Shown: positions 47,180-57,034, counted from the first letter of the stretch. The stretch is DNA of 64,000 nt from Geobacillus thermoleovorans (GCF_001610955.1 NZ_CP014335.1:3295001-3359000), one strand, 5' to 3'. Made by a program: numbers and translations. The notes: a model not told the origin generated them from the letters alone.

Positions 47180-48006
47180 CGCCATCCTGCCTTTTTTTGC
47201 ATCCAAAACCGCGACACGATCGGCTGACCGTTCCAAATGACTTCGGTGTCCGCCCGGCGCTTCGCGACTTCCGGCTCGTCAAGCAAGAGCCAAAAGTTTT
47301 TCACCGGCAAGTCGCCGAGCCCATGCTTCTCGCAAAGCCGCCGCAAATATTGGCGCCGCTTGCCGCCTACCTGTCGCGACACGTTGTCGCCGTCCGGGCT
47401 GAATGCATACAAGACCGTCGCCGCCGCGACACGGGCGACGCGACAGACGACCGCCGCGCGCAAAAAGAAGTCCCAATCCCAATAATGGTGGACAGACGGG
47501 TCAAAGCAGCCGATCTCGTCATGGAGCGATTTTCGATACACGCTTCCAGACGGGACGTACGTCGAAAACGTCCGCATCGCTTCCAAATCATACTCATAGG
47601 CAAATAAAAAACGGGCGGATGGGACGCGCTGATCGTTTTCCACCCGATACTGGACAATTTCCGCATCGGCATAGGCGAAGTCCGCATGCTCGAGCGCTGC
47701 GACCATCCGCTCGAGATGGCACGGCAACACTAAGTCATCGTCGTCGCAAAGCATGATGAATTCGCCGCGCGCCGCTTGGACGCCTGCGTTGCGGGCCGCG
47801 ACATGTCCTTCGTTGTCGCGGCGGTCGATGAGACGGATGTCAAGCTCCGGGTACAAGACGACGACATCATGAACCGGAACGCCGCCGTCATTGACAATGA
47901 TGACCTCAAACGGCTTGTACGTCTGCCGGCTTAACGACTCGAGCAGCTCGGCAAGCGGATACGGGCGATTGTACGTCGGAATAACGACAGACACGGACGG
48001 ACGCAA
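47176..48006 (-). CDS. Family 2 glycosyltransferase
   Basis: A 276-aa GT-A fold glycosyltransferase. SVSVVIPTYNRPYPLAELLE is the nucleotide-sugar entry, and the DXD-like metal site is in FIMLCDDDDLVLPCHLERMV. The protein ends Lys/Arg-rich, without a membrane anchor. Donor and acceptor are unknown; spore or surface polysaccharide roles are possible. TTG start at 48006 was chosen because GAGGCGGTGAATC lies upstream and because residues before it are not typical of the family. An alternative TTG at 48093 lacks a ribosome site. Lone gene, upstream of glyS. Confidence 0.85.
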   Translation of the reverse strand: MRPSVSVVIPTYNRPYPLAELLESLSRQTYKPFEVIIVNDGGVPVHDVVVLYPELDIRLIDRRDNEGHVAARNAGVQAARGEFIMLCDDDDLVLPCHLERMVAALEHADFAYADAEIVQYRVENDQRVPSARFLFAYEYDLEAMRTFSTYVPSGSVYRKSLHDEIGCFDPSVHHYWDWDFFLRAAVVCRVARVAAATVLYAFSPDGDNVSRQVGGKRRQYLRRLCEKHGLGDLPVKNFWLLLDEPEVAKRRADTEVIWNGQPIVSRFWMQKKAGWR

Positions 48007-48097
48007 GATTGATTCACCGCCTCTCGCACTGGCTTTCCCCCTTGGCGTCCGCGGGCGTCGATGCGCACACCCACCAAAAGCTTGGCCAATCAAAAAA

Positions 48098-48126
48098 GGG
48101 GCTTACCCTTAAGGTACCGCCCCTGC
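48098..48126. terminator. Possible hairpin after the MFS permease gene
   Basis: AGGGGC pairs with GCCCCT and TACC with GGTA. It resembles the GGGGCT arm family but is shorter. It lies in the 228-bp gap between niaP and the glycosyltransferase. Confidence 0.45.
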
Positions 48127-48234
48127 CGTTTGTTTGTCAATTTCGGCGTGCCTCCCCTAACGAGCGCCACGAACCAAAGCCCCCAACTCTCATGAGAGAT
48201 CTGTCTTAGAGAATGTCCCTTACAACGATTTTCC

Positions 48235-49431
48235 TCATGCAAGCTCCTGCTGCTTCGTCTCGCTGCCCAACACCGCGACCGCCAAAACGGCGACAAGGAC
48301 CGATAGACAAAACAGCGTGAAAATGGCCGTCACCGACACCCCTTGGGCGACAAGCGAGCCGACCAACAGCGGGCCGAAAATGCCGCCGATGCGGCCAAAC
48401 GCCGCCGCCATGCCGGCGCCGGTCGCACGAATCGACGTCGGATACTGCTCCGGCGTATACGCATACAGCGCTCCCCAAGCGCCGAGGTTGAAAAACGACA
48501 AGAAAATGCCGGATGCCATCAGCCCGACGAGCGACTCGGCCGTGCCGAAAAAGTAAGCGCTCAATGCTGTGCCAAGCAAGTACGTGACCAAGACAAATTT
48601 CCGCCCCGCCCGCTCGATCAGCCATGCGGCGCTGAAATAGCCGGGCAATTGCGCCAGCGTCATGATGAGCACATATTCAAAGCTTTTAATTAAACTAAAC
48701 CCTTTCATCACCATAACGCTCGGCAGCCATAAAAACATGCCGTAATACGAAAAGACGACGCAAAACCAAAGCAACCAAAGCATAACCGTCTCTTTCCGAT
48801 GGGGAGCGGACCATACTTTGACGATATTGCTCCACACCGTCTCCTCTTTTTGCGCGGCCGCAAACCGCGGCGAATCGGGCAGGCGGAGGCGCAAATAGAT
48901 CGCATACAGCGCCGGGATCGCCGCCAGCCATAACGCCGTCCGCCAGCCGTAAGCCGGTATGACGAAATACGAGATGAGCGCCGCCAACAGCCAGCCGCCC
49001 GCCCAAAAGCTCTCGAGCAGCACGACAACCCGTCCGCGGTCTTTAGCCGGCACCGCCTCCGAAACGAGCGTTGACGCGACCGGTAGCTCGCCGCCAAGCC
49101 CCATGCCGATCAAAAAGCGGAACGCCAAAAACGCCGCCAACGTCGTCGTGAGCGCCGACAGCCCACTGCCGACCGAGAACAATAACAACGTCAAAATAAA
49201 GACGTTTTTTCGACCGATCCGGTCCGCAAGCAATCCGAACACGAGCGCCCCGACCGCCATGCCGATCGAGTTGACGCTGCCGATCCAGCCGACTTGCCCG
49301 GCCGTCAAGTTCCAATCTTTTTGCAAGGCGGCCATCAAAAACGACAACATGCCGACATCCATCGCGTCAAACAGCCAACCGAGACCGGCAATGCTTAACA
49401 GCTTGCGCTGGGAAATCGTCGGTTCGTTCAT
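48235..49431 (-). CDS. niaP: MFS permease, niacin transporter-like (NiaP/YceI)
   Basis: A 398-aa 12-helix major facilitator. ISQRKLLSIAGLGWLFDAMD at the N-terminus is close to what I recall of B. subtilis YceI/NiaP, and FGLLADRIGRKNVFILTLLL is the MFS signature loop A. NiaP imports nicotinate. No NiaR site was identified by eye, so substrate is an inference from sequence resemblance; aromatic-acid transport is the alternative. ATG follows AGGAGG. Lone gene. Confidence 0.8.
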   Translation of the reverse strand: MNEPTISQRKLLSIAGLGWLFDAMDVGMLSFLMAALQKDWNLTAGQVGWIGSVNSIGMAVGALVFGLLADRIGRKNVFILTLLLFSVGSGLSALTTTLAAFLAFRFLIGMGLGGELPVASTLVSEAVPAKDRGRVVVLLESFWAGGWLLAALISYFVIPAYGWRTALWLAAIPALYAIYLRLRLPDSPRFAAAQKEETVWSNIVKVWSAPHRKETVMLWLLWFCVVFSYYGMFLWLPSVMVMKGFSLIKSFEYVLIMTLAQLPGYFSAAWLIERAGRKFVLVTYLLGTALSAYFFGTAESLVGLMASGIFLSFFNLGAWGALYAYTPEQYPTSIRATGAGMAAAFGRIGGIFGPLLVGSLVAQGVSVTAIFTLFCLSVLVAVLAVAVLGSETKQQELA

Positions 49432-49550
49432 GTGTATCCTCCTGTCATTATCGATGTAAAGACATCATCTACTGTTCATTATAGAGGGGGACGGAAGTAA
49501 ATTCAATCCCGTATTGCTCATTTTCTCACAAAATGAACCGCAACAGTCAT

Positions 49551-49584
49551 AAAAAGCCGCCGAAAAGCGATTGCTCTCGGCAGC
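49551..49584 (-). terminator. sacA terminator
   Basis: GCTGCCGA pairs with TCGGCGGC on the minus strand and is followed by TTTTT, just downstream of the sacA stop. Confidence 0.85.
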
Positions 49585-49604
49585 TTTGCTCGTGCCAATC
49601 CGTC

Positions 49605-51050
49605 TTATAATTCCCATTTCTCGATGTCCATCTGAAGATGCCCATGAGCGCCAAAGAAAATCGTTTGGTCGTCCGGATGCGGAAAAAACCGCGCAGTGAA
49701 CGTCTCTTCACCATCATTGACGAACAGTTCGATCGATGACGTATCAAGGAAAACATGAAGCGAACGAAGACGTGGCAATCGACATTGCCGCTTCTCCGTC
49801 AGCCCGTTCACAAAGCTTTTCCGTTCAAGCGTCAATACCCCTTCGTCACTATTGTAAACAAGGCGAGCCGCATGGCGAAAGTAAATTTCCATCATGCTTC
49901 CGAACAGTTCGATATTGTCGAGGCGAAGTTCGATCGCATCTCCCTCGAGTCCCGGCCATGACCTCAGCTCATTCACCACAGTGGCGCTTGGATATGCTAC
50001 TTTTTGTTTGCGCAACTGTTTCAGCTCTTCCACTGGCGTCTGTCTCAGCTTGCCGCCAGTGAGGCGAAGTTCGCGCGGCAAGGTGAGCGCGTGCACCCAG
50101 CGGTGGCTCACTGTCGGCTGGCGGTCTTCATTCTGATCCGGCACACCCATCCAGCCGATGAGGATGCGCCGCCCGTTCCGGTCAAGCATCGTTTGCGGGG
50201 CGTAAAATTCAAAGCCGCGATCAAGCTCCTCAAACGTCCCGTGAAGGAATTCGGCCCGTTCGTAGTCGAAGCGGCCGACAAAATAACCTGACTGGTAGAC
50301 GTTTTGGTAGCGCATGCCGTCCGGTTTTAATCCTTGCGGGCAGACGATGAGCACGTCTTGCCCATCTAATGGAAACAAGTCTGGGCATTCCCACATATAG
50401 CCAAACGGACCAAGCCCGTTCATGTTGCCGCCAGCAATTGGGCCAAGATGCTCCCAATGACAAAGATCAGCGGAACGAAACAGCACCGCTTTTCCATCGC
50501 CGCTTTCGCTTTGCGCCCCCAAGATCATATACCAATGGCCCTGATACCGCCATACTTTCGGATCGCGGAAATGGGCCGTATATCCGTCCGGAAGTGTAAT
50601 GACGACGCCTTTTTTTGTAAAATGAATGCCATCTTCCGATACGGCCATGCATTGGTACGTTTGGCGGTTTCCTTGTTCATCTTTCACATTGCCAGTGTAA
50701 AACAGCACGAGCTTTCCATCGCAACTAATCGCACTGCCGGAATAGCAGCCATCTTTGTCATACCATTCGCTTGGCGCTAACGCAATCGGCGCTGCTTGCC
50801 AATGAACCAAGTCTGGGGATGTATAATGCCCCCAGAACTTGGCGCCATGGCCGGTGCGAAACGGCATCCATTGGTAGAAGACGTGATACGTTCCGTTCCA
50901 GTCGATCAGCCCGTTTGGGTCGTTCATCAACCCGACAGGAGGCATGAGATGGTAGCGAAGCCGATACCGGTCACGATTGACAAGAGTCTCATATTTTTCG
51001 ACTTCAGCGTATGCTTGTTCAATAAGTTTCTGTTCGCGTTCGGATTTCAT
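49605..51050 (-). CDS. sacA: Sucrose-6-phosphate hydrolase
   Basis: A 481-aa GH32 hydrolase that splits sucrose-6-phosphate inside the cell into glucose-6-phosphate and fructose. The three acidic signatures are present: nucleophile in GLMNDPNGLIDWNG, transition-state Asp in HFRDPKVWRY, acid/base Glu in MWECPDLFPLDG. A C-terminal beta-sandwich follows. There is no signal peptide, fitting a PTS-linked intracellular enzyme. The ATG is 7 bp from GAGGGG. Follows sacP by 11 bp. Confidence 0.96.
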   Translation of the reverse strand: MKSEREQKLIEQAYAEVEKYETLVNRDRYRLRYHLMPPVGLMNDPNGLIDWNGTYHVFYQWMPFRTGHGAKFWGHYTSPDLVHWQAAPIALAPSEWYDKDGCYSGSAISCDGKLVLFYTGNVKDEQGNRQTYQCMAVSEDGIHFTKKGVVITLPDGYTAHFRDPKVWRYQGHWYMILGAQSESGDGKAVLFRSADLCHWEHLGPIAGGNMNGLGPFGYMWECPDLFPLDGQDVLIVCPQGLKPDGMRYQNVYQSGYFVGRFDYERAEFLHGTFEELDRGFEFYAPQTMLDRNGRRILIGWMGVPDQNEDRQPTVSHRWVHALTLPRELRLTGGKLRQTPVEELKQLRKQKVAYPSATVVNELRSWPGLEGDAIELRLDNIELFGSMMEIYFRHAARLVYNSDEGVLTLERKSFVNGLTEKRQCRLPRLRSLHVFLDTSSIELFVNDGEETFTARFFPHPDDQTIFFGAHGHLQMDIEKWEL

Positions 51051-51061
51051 CCACACGCCCC

Positions 51062-52438
51062 TCACTCTTCTTCTTCACGGAACTTTAGAAGGAATGTCGC
51101 CACAAACGCTGAAACGACGGCAATGGCAAAACCGATTAAGTAGTGCATTAAGTTCGTGAGCCCTTCCGGCGCAACGATGGCGATCATCGGGATGCCGGTC
51201 AACCCGTAGGCATTAGCTACTACATTCGTAAATACGACGTACGCTCCGCCGAGCGCGCCGCCAATGACCGCAGCGATAAACGGCTTCCGGTATTTTAAGT
51301 TCACCCCGAAAATGACTGGCTCGGTAATGCCTAAAAAAGCTGACAAGGCCGCCGGCAACGCAATCTCTTTTGTTTTTGTCCGCTTCGATTTGACAAATAC
51401 AGCCAAACCGGCGCCGCCTTGGGCGACGTTGGCCATCGACCAAATTGGCAGTAAATAGTTGACCCCAAGTTTCGCCAACAAGTTCGCTTCAATGGCATGA
51501 AAGCTATGATGCACACCAGTAATGACGATCATCGAGTACAATCCACCAAAGATAAGGCCAGCTAACGCACCGCCATAATGGTAAACAAAGTTCAACACCG
51601 TCGTAATCCCATCGCCAAGCAAATTGCCGAGCGGACCAATGGCCAAAATCGTAATAAATCCCGTCAAAATGACGGTCACAAATGGAACAACAAGCAAACT
51701 GACCGCATGAGGAACAACTTTTCGCAATCCACGCTCCACTTTGCTCATCACATACGTCGCCAGCAAAATCGGCACGACCGTCCCTTGATACCCGACCATA
51801 GCGATATCAAAGCCAAGAAAATGCATATAGTTTGGCTTGGCCTCGGCCAATCCCCACGGGTTTAATAGCGCCGGGTGAGTCATAATACCGCCCATGACCG
51901 CCCCTAAAAACGGCGTGCCGCCAAATTCTTTCGCCGCGCTAAAGCCGATTAAAATCGGCAAAATAATAAACGCCGCACTCGAAAACATATCAAGCAAAAT
52001 ATACAGCGGGCTGTCTGCCGCCACCCATTTGAACGCCTTCATCATCCCAAGCAAACCCATTAACAAACCGCTCGCGACAATGGCTGGGATGATTGGGACA
52101 AAAATGTTTGACAACGTCTTCGCAAAGCGGGCGAGCGGATTCATTTTTTGCTTGATGGCTTCTTGATGGGCATCAGCATCACCTTGCTGTATCCCTGCTT
52201 CCCGGGCAAACGCTTCATACACTTTATTCACCACGCCGGTGCCAAAAATAATTTGAAACTGTCCGGAGCTGGAAAACGCCCCTTTAACCCCTTCAATGTT
52301 TTCAATGGTTTTTGCATCAACCTTTTTCTCGTCCTTTAAAACAAGCCGAAGCCTTGTTGCGCAATGGGTCGCGCTAATGACGTTTTCCTTCCCGCCAAGG
52401 AGCGGGATGAGTTGTTTAGCAATGTGTTCATAATTCAT
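51062..52438 (-). CDS. sacP: Sucrose-specific PTS enzyme IIBC
   Basis: A 458-aa transporter. The IIB domain (residues 1-80) has the phospho-Cys in SATHCATRLRLVL. The IIC domain follows with about ten hydrophobic segments, including PIIPAIVASGLLMGLLGMMK and the sugar-site GITEPVIFGVNLKY. There is no fused IIA, so the IIA-Glc-like gene two genes upstream probably supplies phosphate. The ATG follows AAGGAGAGGAG. Expression depends on the RAT/terminator leader. Confidence 0.95.
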   Translation of the reverse strand: MNYEHIAKQLIPLLGGKENVISATHCATRLRLVLKDEKKVDAKTIENIEGVKGAFSSSGQFQIIFGTGVVNKVYEAFAREAGIQQGDADAHQEAIKQKMNPLARFAKTLSNIFVPIIPAIVASGLLMGLLGMMKAFKWVAADSPLYILLDMFSSAAFIILPILIGFSAAKEFGGTPFLGAVMGGIMTHPALLNPWGLAEAKPNYMHFLGFDIAMVGYQGTVVPILLATYVMSKVERGLRKVVPHAVSLLVVPFVTVILTGFITILAIGPLGNLLGDGITTVLNFVYHYGGALAGLIFGGLYSMIVITGVHHSFHAIEANLLAKLGVNYLLPIWSMANVAQGGAGLAVFVKSKRTKTKEIALPAALSAFLGITEPVIFGVNLKYRKPFIAAVIGGALGGAYVVFTNVVANAYGLTGIPMIAIVAPEGLTNLMHYLIGFAIAVVSAFVATFLLKFREEEE

Positions 52439-52484
52439 CGGTGAACTCCTCTCCTTCTGAATGATGGTGAAATGAAAAACAAAA

Positions 52485-52557
52485 AAGACCTAAAACATAC
52501 AAAGGGCGATCTAGCGGCATGACTCACTTGCCGTTCCCTTCATACGTTTTAGGTCTT
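52485..52557 (-). terminator. sacP leader terminator (antitermination target)
   Basis: On the minus strand the arm AAGACCTAAAACGTATGAAGGG pairs (in pieces) with CCCTTTGTATGTTTTAGGTC and is followed by TTTTTT. Its 5' arm overlaps the RAT, the classic SacT/LicT switch. Confidence 0.92.
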
Positions 52558-52582
52558 GCCTGCTCGAAGCAGTTACAATCCC
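52548..52582 (-). promoter_or_regulatory. Ribonucleic antiterminator (RAT) of sacP
   Basis: On the minus strand GGATTGTAACTGCTTCGAGC, continuing into AGGCAAGACCTAAAA, matches the known RAT consensus for BglG/SacT-type antiterminators. It overlaps the base of the terminator hairpin. Confidence 0.93.
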
Positions 52583-52606
52583 GCAATATTTCGTTGTCTG
52601 TTTTGC

Positions 52607-52635
52607 ATTATACGGCAACCTGCTGTTTTTGTCAA
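52607..52635 (-). promoter_or_regulatory. sacP-sacA promoter inside the end of sacT
   Basis: TTGACA (52630-52635), 17-bp spacer and TATAAT (52607-52612), both hexamers exact. The -35 overlaps the sacT stop codon. Confidence 0.9.
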
Positions 52636-53462
52636 CGCTTTCGCAACCGTTGGATATGGAGGACGATATAGGCGAGTTCCTCCTCCGGAAAACGGATGCC
52701 ATATTCCTTCTCTGCATAGGTTGCCGCTTTTTGTGTACACGCCCATTCCTTTGCATATTTTGTCTGAATGAGCGCAAGCATCTCCTCATCCATCGAATGA
52801 ATCGGCTCCCCGTTTTCGATGCGGCTTAAGGCAAAGCGCAAATGAGTGAGCAGCCGCTGGTATGAAATGCTTTCCTTATCGATCAATATGCCGAGCTCCG
52901 TTTGGATAAGGTCAACGAGTTCATGAATGAGCGTCGTCTCGCGCATCGTTTTGTTCATGCTGGCGGCATCGAGTTTCGCCGTATGAATATGAAGGGCGAT
53001 ATGGGCCGCCTCGTCATCGGGAATCTCGATGCCAAGCCGCTCTTTGATCAACTGTTTCGCCCATAGCCCAATTTCATACTCCGCCTTATATAGCACTTTA
53101 ATTTCATTGAGCAATTTGTTTTGAATGCGGTAACCTTGCTTCAACCGCTCGATGGCAAACGACAAATGATCAGTCAGCGCAATATGAATATGGTCGCTGA
53201 GCGGTGCTTGCAGTTTGCCTTCCGCATAGCTGATAATTTCTTCGGCAATATCGATATGTTCTTCTGGCAACGTGCGAAGCAATTGCTGGAACTTCTCATT
53301 TTCTTCTTCCATGACGAAAATTTTCTCAATGCGGCCCGGGGGGATGAGATCGTTTTTCCGCTTTTGAAACGCAATCCCCGGGCCCATGACAATTTTCTCT
53401 TTGCCTTCATCGAGCACGACAACGGCGTTGTTGTTTAAAATCTTATGGATGCGAAACGCCAT
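52632..53462 (-). CDS. sacT: Transcription antiterminator SacT (BglG family)
   Basis: A 276-aa RNA-binding antiterminator. The co-antiterminator domain (residues 1-55) starts [23 protein letters not shown]1 contains [19 protein letters not shown] and PRD2 contains [17 protein letters not shown], with His residues for PTS phosphorylation. When sucrose flows, it binds the RAT and opens sacP-sacA. It is the gene directly upstream of the RAT, and 18 bp downstream of a PTS IIA gene. Confidence 0.95.
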   Translation of the reverse strand: MAFRIHKILNNNAVVVLDEGKEKIVMGPGIAFQKRKNDLIPPGRIEKIFVMEEENEKFQQLLRTLPEEHIDIAEEIISYAEGKLQAPLSDHIHIALTDHLSFAIERLKQGYRIQNKLLNEIKVLYKAEYEIGLWAKQLIKERLGIEIPDDEAAHIALHIHTAKLDAASMNKTMRETTLIHELVDLIQTELGILIDKESISYQRLLTHLRFALSRIENGEPIHSMDEEMLALIQTKYAKEWACTQKAATYAEKEYGIRFPEEELAYIVLHIQRLRKR

Positions 53463-53480
53463 ATGTCCTCCCTGCCGCCC

Positions 53481-53975
53481 TTATTTCATTTTCACATGAA
53501 ACAAGACCGTCTCACCTTTTGCTGCCGATGTCCCTGCTTTTTTCTCCAAACTTTCAAGCGCATCACCATTCGTGATGATGATCGGCGTCACCGCGCTTTT
53601 CGCTTTCTCGCGCACAAGCGGCAAGTCGACAGAAAGAAGCCGATCGCCCCGTTTCACTCGGTCGCCGGCTTTGACATAGGCGGTAAACCCTTCCCCGTTC
53701 ATCGACACGGTGTCGATGCCGACATGGATGAGCAGCTCCACACCCGCTTCCGAACGCAAGCCGATAGCATGCTTCGTCGGAAAGAGTTGGACGATTTCCC
53801 CGTCCACCGGAGCGACGACATCCCCATCCGCCGGATCGATGGCGATGCCATCGCCCATCATGTTTTGCGCAAACACCGGATCCGGCACGTCTTCAAGCGG
53901 CACAATCGTTCCGTCAAGCGGCGCGGTGATCGTCTCTTCCTTCGGCTGCTGCTTGCCAAACCATTTTTTGAACAA
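53481..53975 (-). CDS. PTS glucose-family enzyme IIA
   Basis: A 164-aa IIA-Glc (Crr-like) protein. The phosphorylation His is in VELLIHVGIDTVSMNGEGF, and the hairpin FPTKHAIGLRSEAG supplies the second active-site His. It passes phosphate from HPr to IIBC, most likely SacP here since SacP lacks IIA. TTG start with AAAGGA upstream. Encoded first in the sucrose group. Confidence 0.93.
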   Translation of the reverse strand: MFKKWFGKQQPKEETITAPLDGTIVPLEDVPDPVFAQNMMGDGIAIDPADGDVVAPVDGEIVQLFPTKHAIGLRSEAGVELLIHVGIDTVSMNGEGFTAYVKAGDRVKRGDRLLSVDLPLVREKAKSAVTPIIITNGDALESLEKKAGTSAAKGETVLFHVKMK

Positions 53976-54067
53976 CGGGCGTCATCCTTTCTGTTCAGTT
54001 CGTCTGACAACAAGTATACCTGAACAGAAGGAAACTGCAAACGGTGCCGCTTGCCCTTTTGAACAGG

Positions 54068-54409
54068 TCAGGCTTGCTCACGCAGACGCCGGCAAATTTC
54101 TTCCACCACTTCCTTCGTCGTCGCCGTGCCGCCAAGATCCGGCGTTTTGATGCCGTCAGAGGTGACATCCTCGATCGCTTGCAACAAGAGGGCGCCGAGC
54201 TCTTCTTCAACGAAATGGTCAGACATCAACTTCGCCGTCTAAATTTGCCCGATCGGATTGGCGATACCTTTGCCGTAAATATCCGGCGCCGAACCGTGCA
54301 CCGGTTCAAACATCGACGGATATTTGCCGTTGACGTTGATGTTCGCCACGGGAACGGCTTTCTTGCCAATTCCGTCGCTGGGAATGACGGCAATGTCCCA
54401 TTTTTTCAT
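54068..54409 (-). pseudogene. Decayed tartrate/D-malate dehydrogenase (DmlA/TtuC family)
   Basis: The reading frame starts MKKWDIAVIPSDGIGKKAVP like the N-terminus of a decarboxylating tartrate/malate dehydrogenase. It then jumps in frame to the C-terminal segment KYPSMFEPVHGSAPDIYGKG and ANPIGQI, stops, and continues in another frame as MSDHFVEEELGALLLQAIED then TPDLGGTATTKEVVEEI. About 240 central codons are missing compared with the usual 350-residue enzyme, and there is a frameshift/stop. No function is expected. Confidence 0.88.
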
Positions 54410-54547
54410 TCTTGGGAGAATTCCTTCTTTCCTTCCTTGGACAGAAAGCGCAGCCATTCCTTTCTTTCATCATACAATAACGGTGGTGGATTCACATTTA
54501 TGATAAAATGAAACTACAAATCATATGGACGATGCGAGGGAGTCAAT

Positions 54548-55783
54548 ATGTCTTATGATACCGACCCGTTCCGCGGCGAATTTGACAGCCTTGAAGAGTT
54601 TGCCGACCGCGTCAGCGACGTGCTGAAATGCCCGGTGACGATCGAAGATGCGAACCATCGGCTCATCGCCTACAGCGCCCATGACGATTACACCGATCCG
54701 GCGCGGACGGCGACGATCATCAGCCGGCGCGTCCCGGAAAAAGTGATCAACAGCTTATGGAAACAAGGCGCCATCCCGGCGCTGCTCAAAAGCCGCGAGC
54801 CGGTGCGCGTGCCGCCGATTCATGACGTCGGCCTCGGCAGCCGCGTCGCTGTGTCGATCTGGAAAAACGATGAGGTGATCGGTTTCATCTGGGTGCTCGA
54901 AACAAACCGGACGCTTTCGCCCGAGGAGATGGAATGGCTGAAGCTGGCGGCAAAAGCGGCGAAAAACAAAGTGCTGCAGCTGTATATGCGCAAAAACAAA
55001 AAAGAAGAGCGGGTGCAAGAGCTGTTTTGGAAGCTGCTCACCGGCCACATTGCGCGTGAAGATGACATCCGCGCTCATCTCGCCGCGATGCAAATCCCGA
55101 CCGCACCGCAGTTTGCCATTGTCGTTTTCCGCTTTGCCGCCGATTTGACCGCCGAAATGGAGCGGCAAATTTCCTACTTATTGCAAACAACCCAGCAACT
55201 CCCGCTCCTTCTTTATACGACCGACGGCCGCGATGTGATTTTGCTGGCGGCGCCCAAAACCGACCAGCCGCTCAAAGAGCTGAATGCATTCATCGAGTCG
55301 TTCGCCGCCAAAATGAAAGAACGATTTCACATCCACGATGTGCAGTGCGGGTTTGGCGGCGTGTACGGCGCCTATCGCCTCATTGAAAAAAGCTACCGCG
55401 AAGCGCTCGCCGTCCTGGCGCTGAAAGAAAAGCTCGGCGATGAAATCAAGTCGGTTTACGGCTATGCCCAGCTTGGCATTTACCAATTTTTTGATTTTTT
55501 GCTTGAACAAAAGCGGCAAGGGGAATGGACCAACCCAGCGTTAACGAAGCTGCAATCGTACGACCAGAAACACCACAGCGACTTGGTCAAAACGTTTGAA
55601 ACGTTTTTTGACCATAACGAAAACGCGCAAGAAACCGCCGACGTCCTCAACGTTCACCCGAACACGCTTGCTTATCGGCTCAAGCGGATTGCCGACATTG
55701 CTGAGCTTGATCTCAATGACATGAATCAAAAAATCAAATTATACATTGATATTAAATTAGCGAAATACGAAGCGCGCGGTTGA
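54548..55783 (+). CDS. adeR: PucR/CdaR-type activator of alanine dehydrogenase (AdeR)
   Basis: A 411-aa regulator with an N-terminal GAF-like region (LKCPVTIEDANHRLIAYSAH ... VSIWKNDEVIGFIWVLE), a middle GGDEF-like half and a C-terminal PucR helix-turn-helix (ETADVLNVHPNTLAYRLKRI). In B. subtilis the same type of gene (adeR) lies next to ald and activates it. The ATG follows GAGGGAG. A hairpin with a palindrome follows the stop. Confidence 0.9.
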   Translation: MSYDTDPFRGEFDSLEEFADRVSDVLKCPVTIEDANHRLIAYSAHDDYTDPARTATIISRRVPEKVINSLWKQGAIPALLKSREPVRVPPIHDVGLGSRVAVSIWKNDEVIGFIWVLETNRTLSPEEMEWLKLAAKAAKNKVLQLYMRKNKKEERVQELFWKLLTGHIAREDDIRAHLAAMQIPTAPQFAIVVFRFAADLTAEMERQISYLLQTTQQLPLLLYTTDGRDVILLAAPKTDQPLKELNAFIESFAAKMKERFHIHDVQCGFGGVYGAYRLIEKSYREALAVLALKEKLGDEIKSVYGYAQLGIYQFFDFLLEQKRQGEWTNPALTKLQSYDQKHHSDLVKTFETFFDHNENAQETADVLNVHPNTLAYRLKRIADIAELDLNDMNQKIKLYIDIKLAKYEARG

Positions 55784-55825
55784 ATTTGTGGAAATCCACA
55801 AAAACCGGGCGCTTCTTTCTCTTTT
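55772..55825 (+). terminator. Hairpin after adeR containing a TTTGTGGA/TCCACAAA palindrome
   Basis: Outer arms GCGCGCGGTT and AACCGGGCGC (one mismatch) enclose the palindrome TTTGTGGA-AA-TCCACAAA (55785-55802), and T-rich sequence follows. It works as a terminator on paper; the palindrome could also be an operator for AdeR upstream of ald. Confidence 0.7.
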
Positions 55826-55900
55826 TTGAACAATGCCCGGCCCGTTCCGTCTCTTTTATACTATAAGTAAGGCCACTTCTGACGAGGAGGAACGATATCC

Positions 55901-57034
55901 ATGATTATTGGAGTGCCAAAGGAAATCAAAAATAACGAAAACCGTGTCGCTATTACGCCGGCTGGCGTATTGTCGTTCGTTCAGGCAGGACATACGGTGC
56001 TCATTGAGAAAGAGGCAGGGGTTGGAAGCGGTTTCAGCGACAGCGATTACGCCCGTGCCGGAGCACAAATCATCGAGCGGGCGGAAGATGTTTGGGCGCA
56101 AGCCGATATGGTGATGAAAGTGAAAGAGCCGCTGCCAAGCGAATACGGCTATTTCCGCCCAGGTCTCATTTTGTTCACCTATTTGCATTTGGCCGCCGAC
56201 CCGGAGTTGACACGCGCCTTAAAAGAAAGCGGCGTCATCGCCATTGCCTATGAGACGGTGCAAGTCGGCCGCACGCTGCCGCTGTTGACACCGATGAGCG
56301 AAGTCGCCGGACGGATGGCGGCGCAAATCGGGGCGCAATTTTTGGAAAAGCCGTACGGCGGCAAAGGCATTTTGCTTGGCGGCGTCCCAGGCGTCGCCCG
56401 CGGCAAAGTGACGATCATCGGCGGCGGAGTCGTCGGCACGAACGCAGCGAAAGTCGCCGTCGGCCTCGGGGCAGATGTCACGATTATCGACTTGAACGCG
56501 GATCGCCTGCGCGAGCTTGACGACATTTTCGGCAACCAAATTACGACGCTCATGTCCAACCCGATGAACATTGCCGAGGCGGTCGCAGAGGCCGACCTTG
56601 TCATCGGCGCTGTCCTCATCCCAGGGGCGCGGGCGCCGAAGCTCGTCACCGAGGATATGGTGAAAGCGATGAAACCGGGTTCGGTCATCGTCGATGTCGC
56701 CATCGACCAAGGGGGCATTGTCGAGACGAGCGACCACGTCACAACACATGACAACCCGACGTACGTCAAACACGGCGTCGTCCATTATGCGGTCGCCAAC
56801 ATGCCTGGAGCCGTTCCGCGCACCTCGACGATCGCCTTGACGAACGTCACCATGCCATACGCCTTGCAAATTGCCAATAAAGGCGTCATCCAAGCCATTA
56901 CAGACAACCCGGCGCTTGAGCTTGGCGTCAACGTCGCCAACGGCGAAATTACGTACGAAGCGGTCGCCCGCGACCTCGGTTACCGCTACGTCCCTGTCCG
57001 CGAAGCGCTCGGCAAAACGCTGGCTGCCAACTAA
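55901..57034 (+). CDS. ald: Alanine dehydrogenase
   Basis: A 377-aa NAD-dependent enzyme that interconverts alanine and pyruvate plus ammonium; in Bacillus it is needed for growth on alanine and for efficient sporulation. N-terminal [20 protein letters not shown], the catalytic Lys in [10 protein letters not shown], catalytic His in [12 protein letters not shown], and the nucleotide motif [19 protein letters not shown] are present. ATG follows GAGGAGG. Upstream there is a TATACT -10 without a good -35, as expected for an activated promoter. Confidence 0.97.
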   Translation: MIIGVPKEIKNNENRVAITPAGVLSFVQAGHTVLIEKEAGVGSGFSDSDYARAGAQIIERAEDVWAQADMVMKVKEPLPSEYGYFRPGLILFTYLHLAADPELTRALKESGVIAIAYETVQVGRTLPLLTPMSEVAGRMAAQIGAQFLEKPYGGKGILLGGVPGVARGKVTIIGGGVVGTNAAKVAVGLGADVTIIDLNADRLRELDDIFGNQITTLMSNPMNIAEAVAEADLVIGAVLIPGARAPKLVTEDMVKAMKPGSVIVDVAIDQGGIVETSDHVTTHDNPTYVKHGVVHYAVANMPGAVPRTSTIALTNVTMPYALQIANKGVIQAITDNPALELGVNVANGEITYEAVARDLGYRYVPVREALGKTLAAN

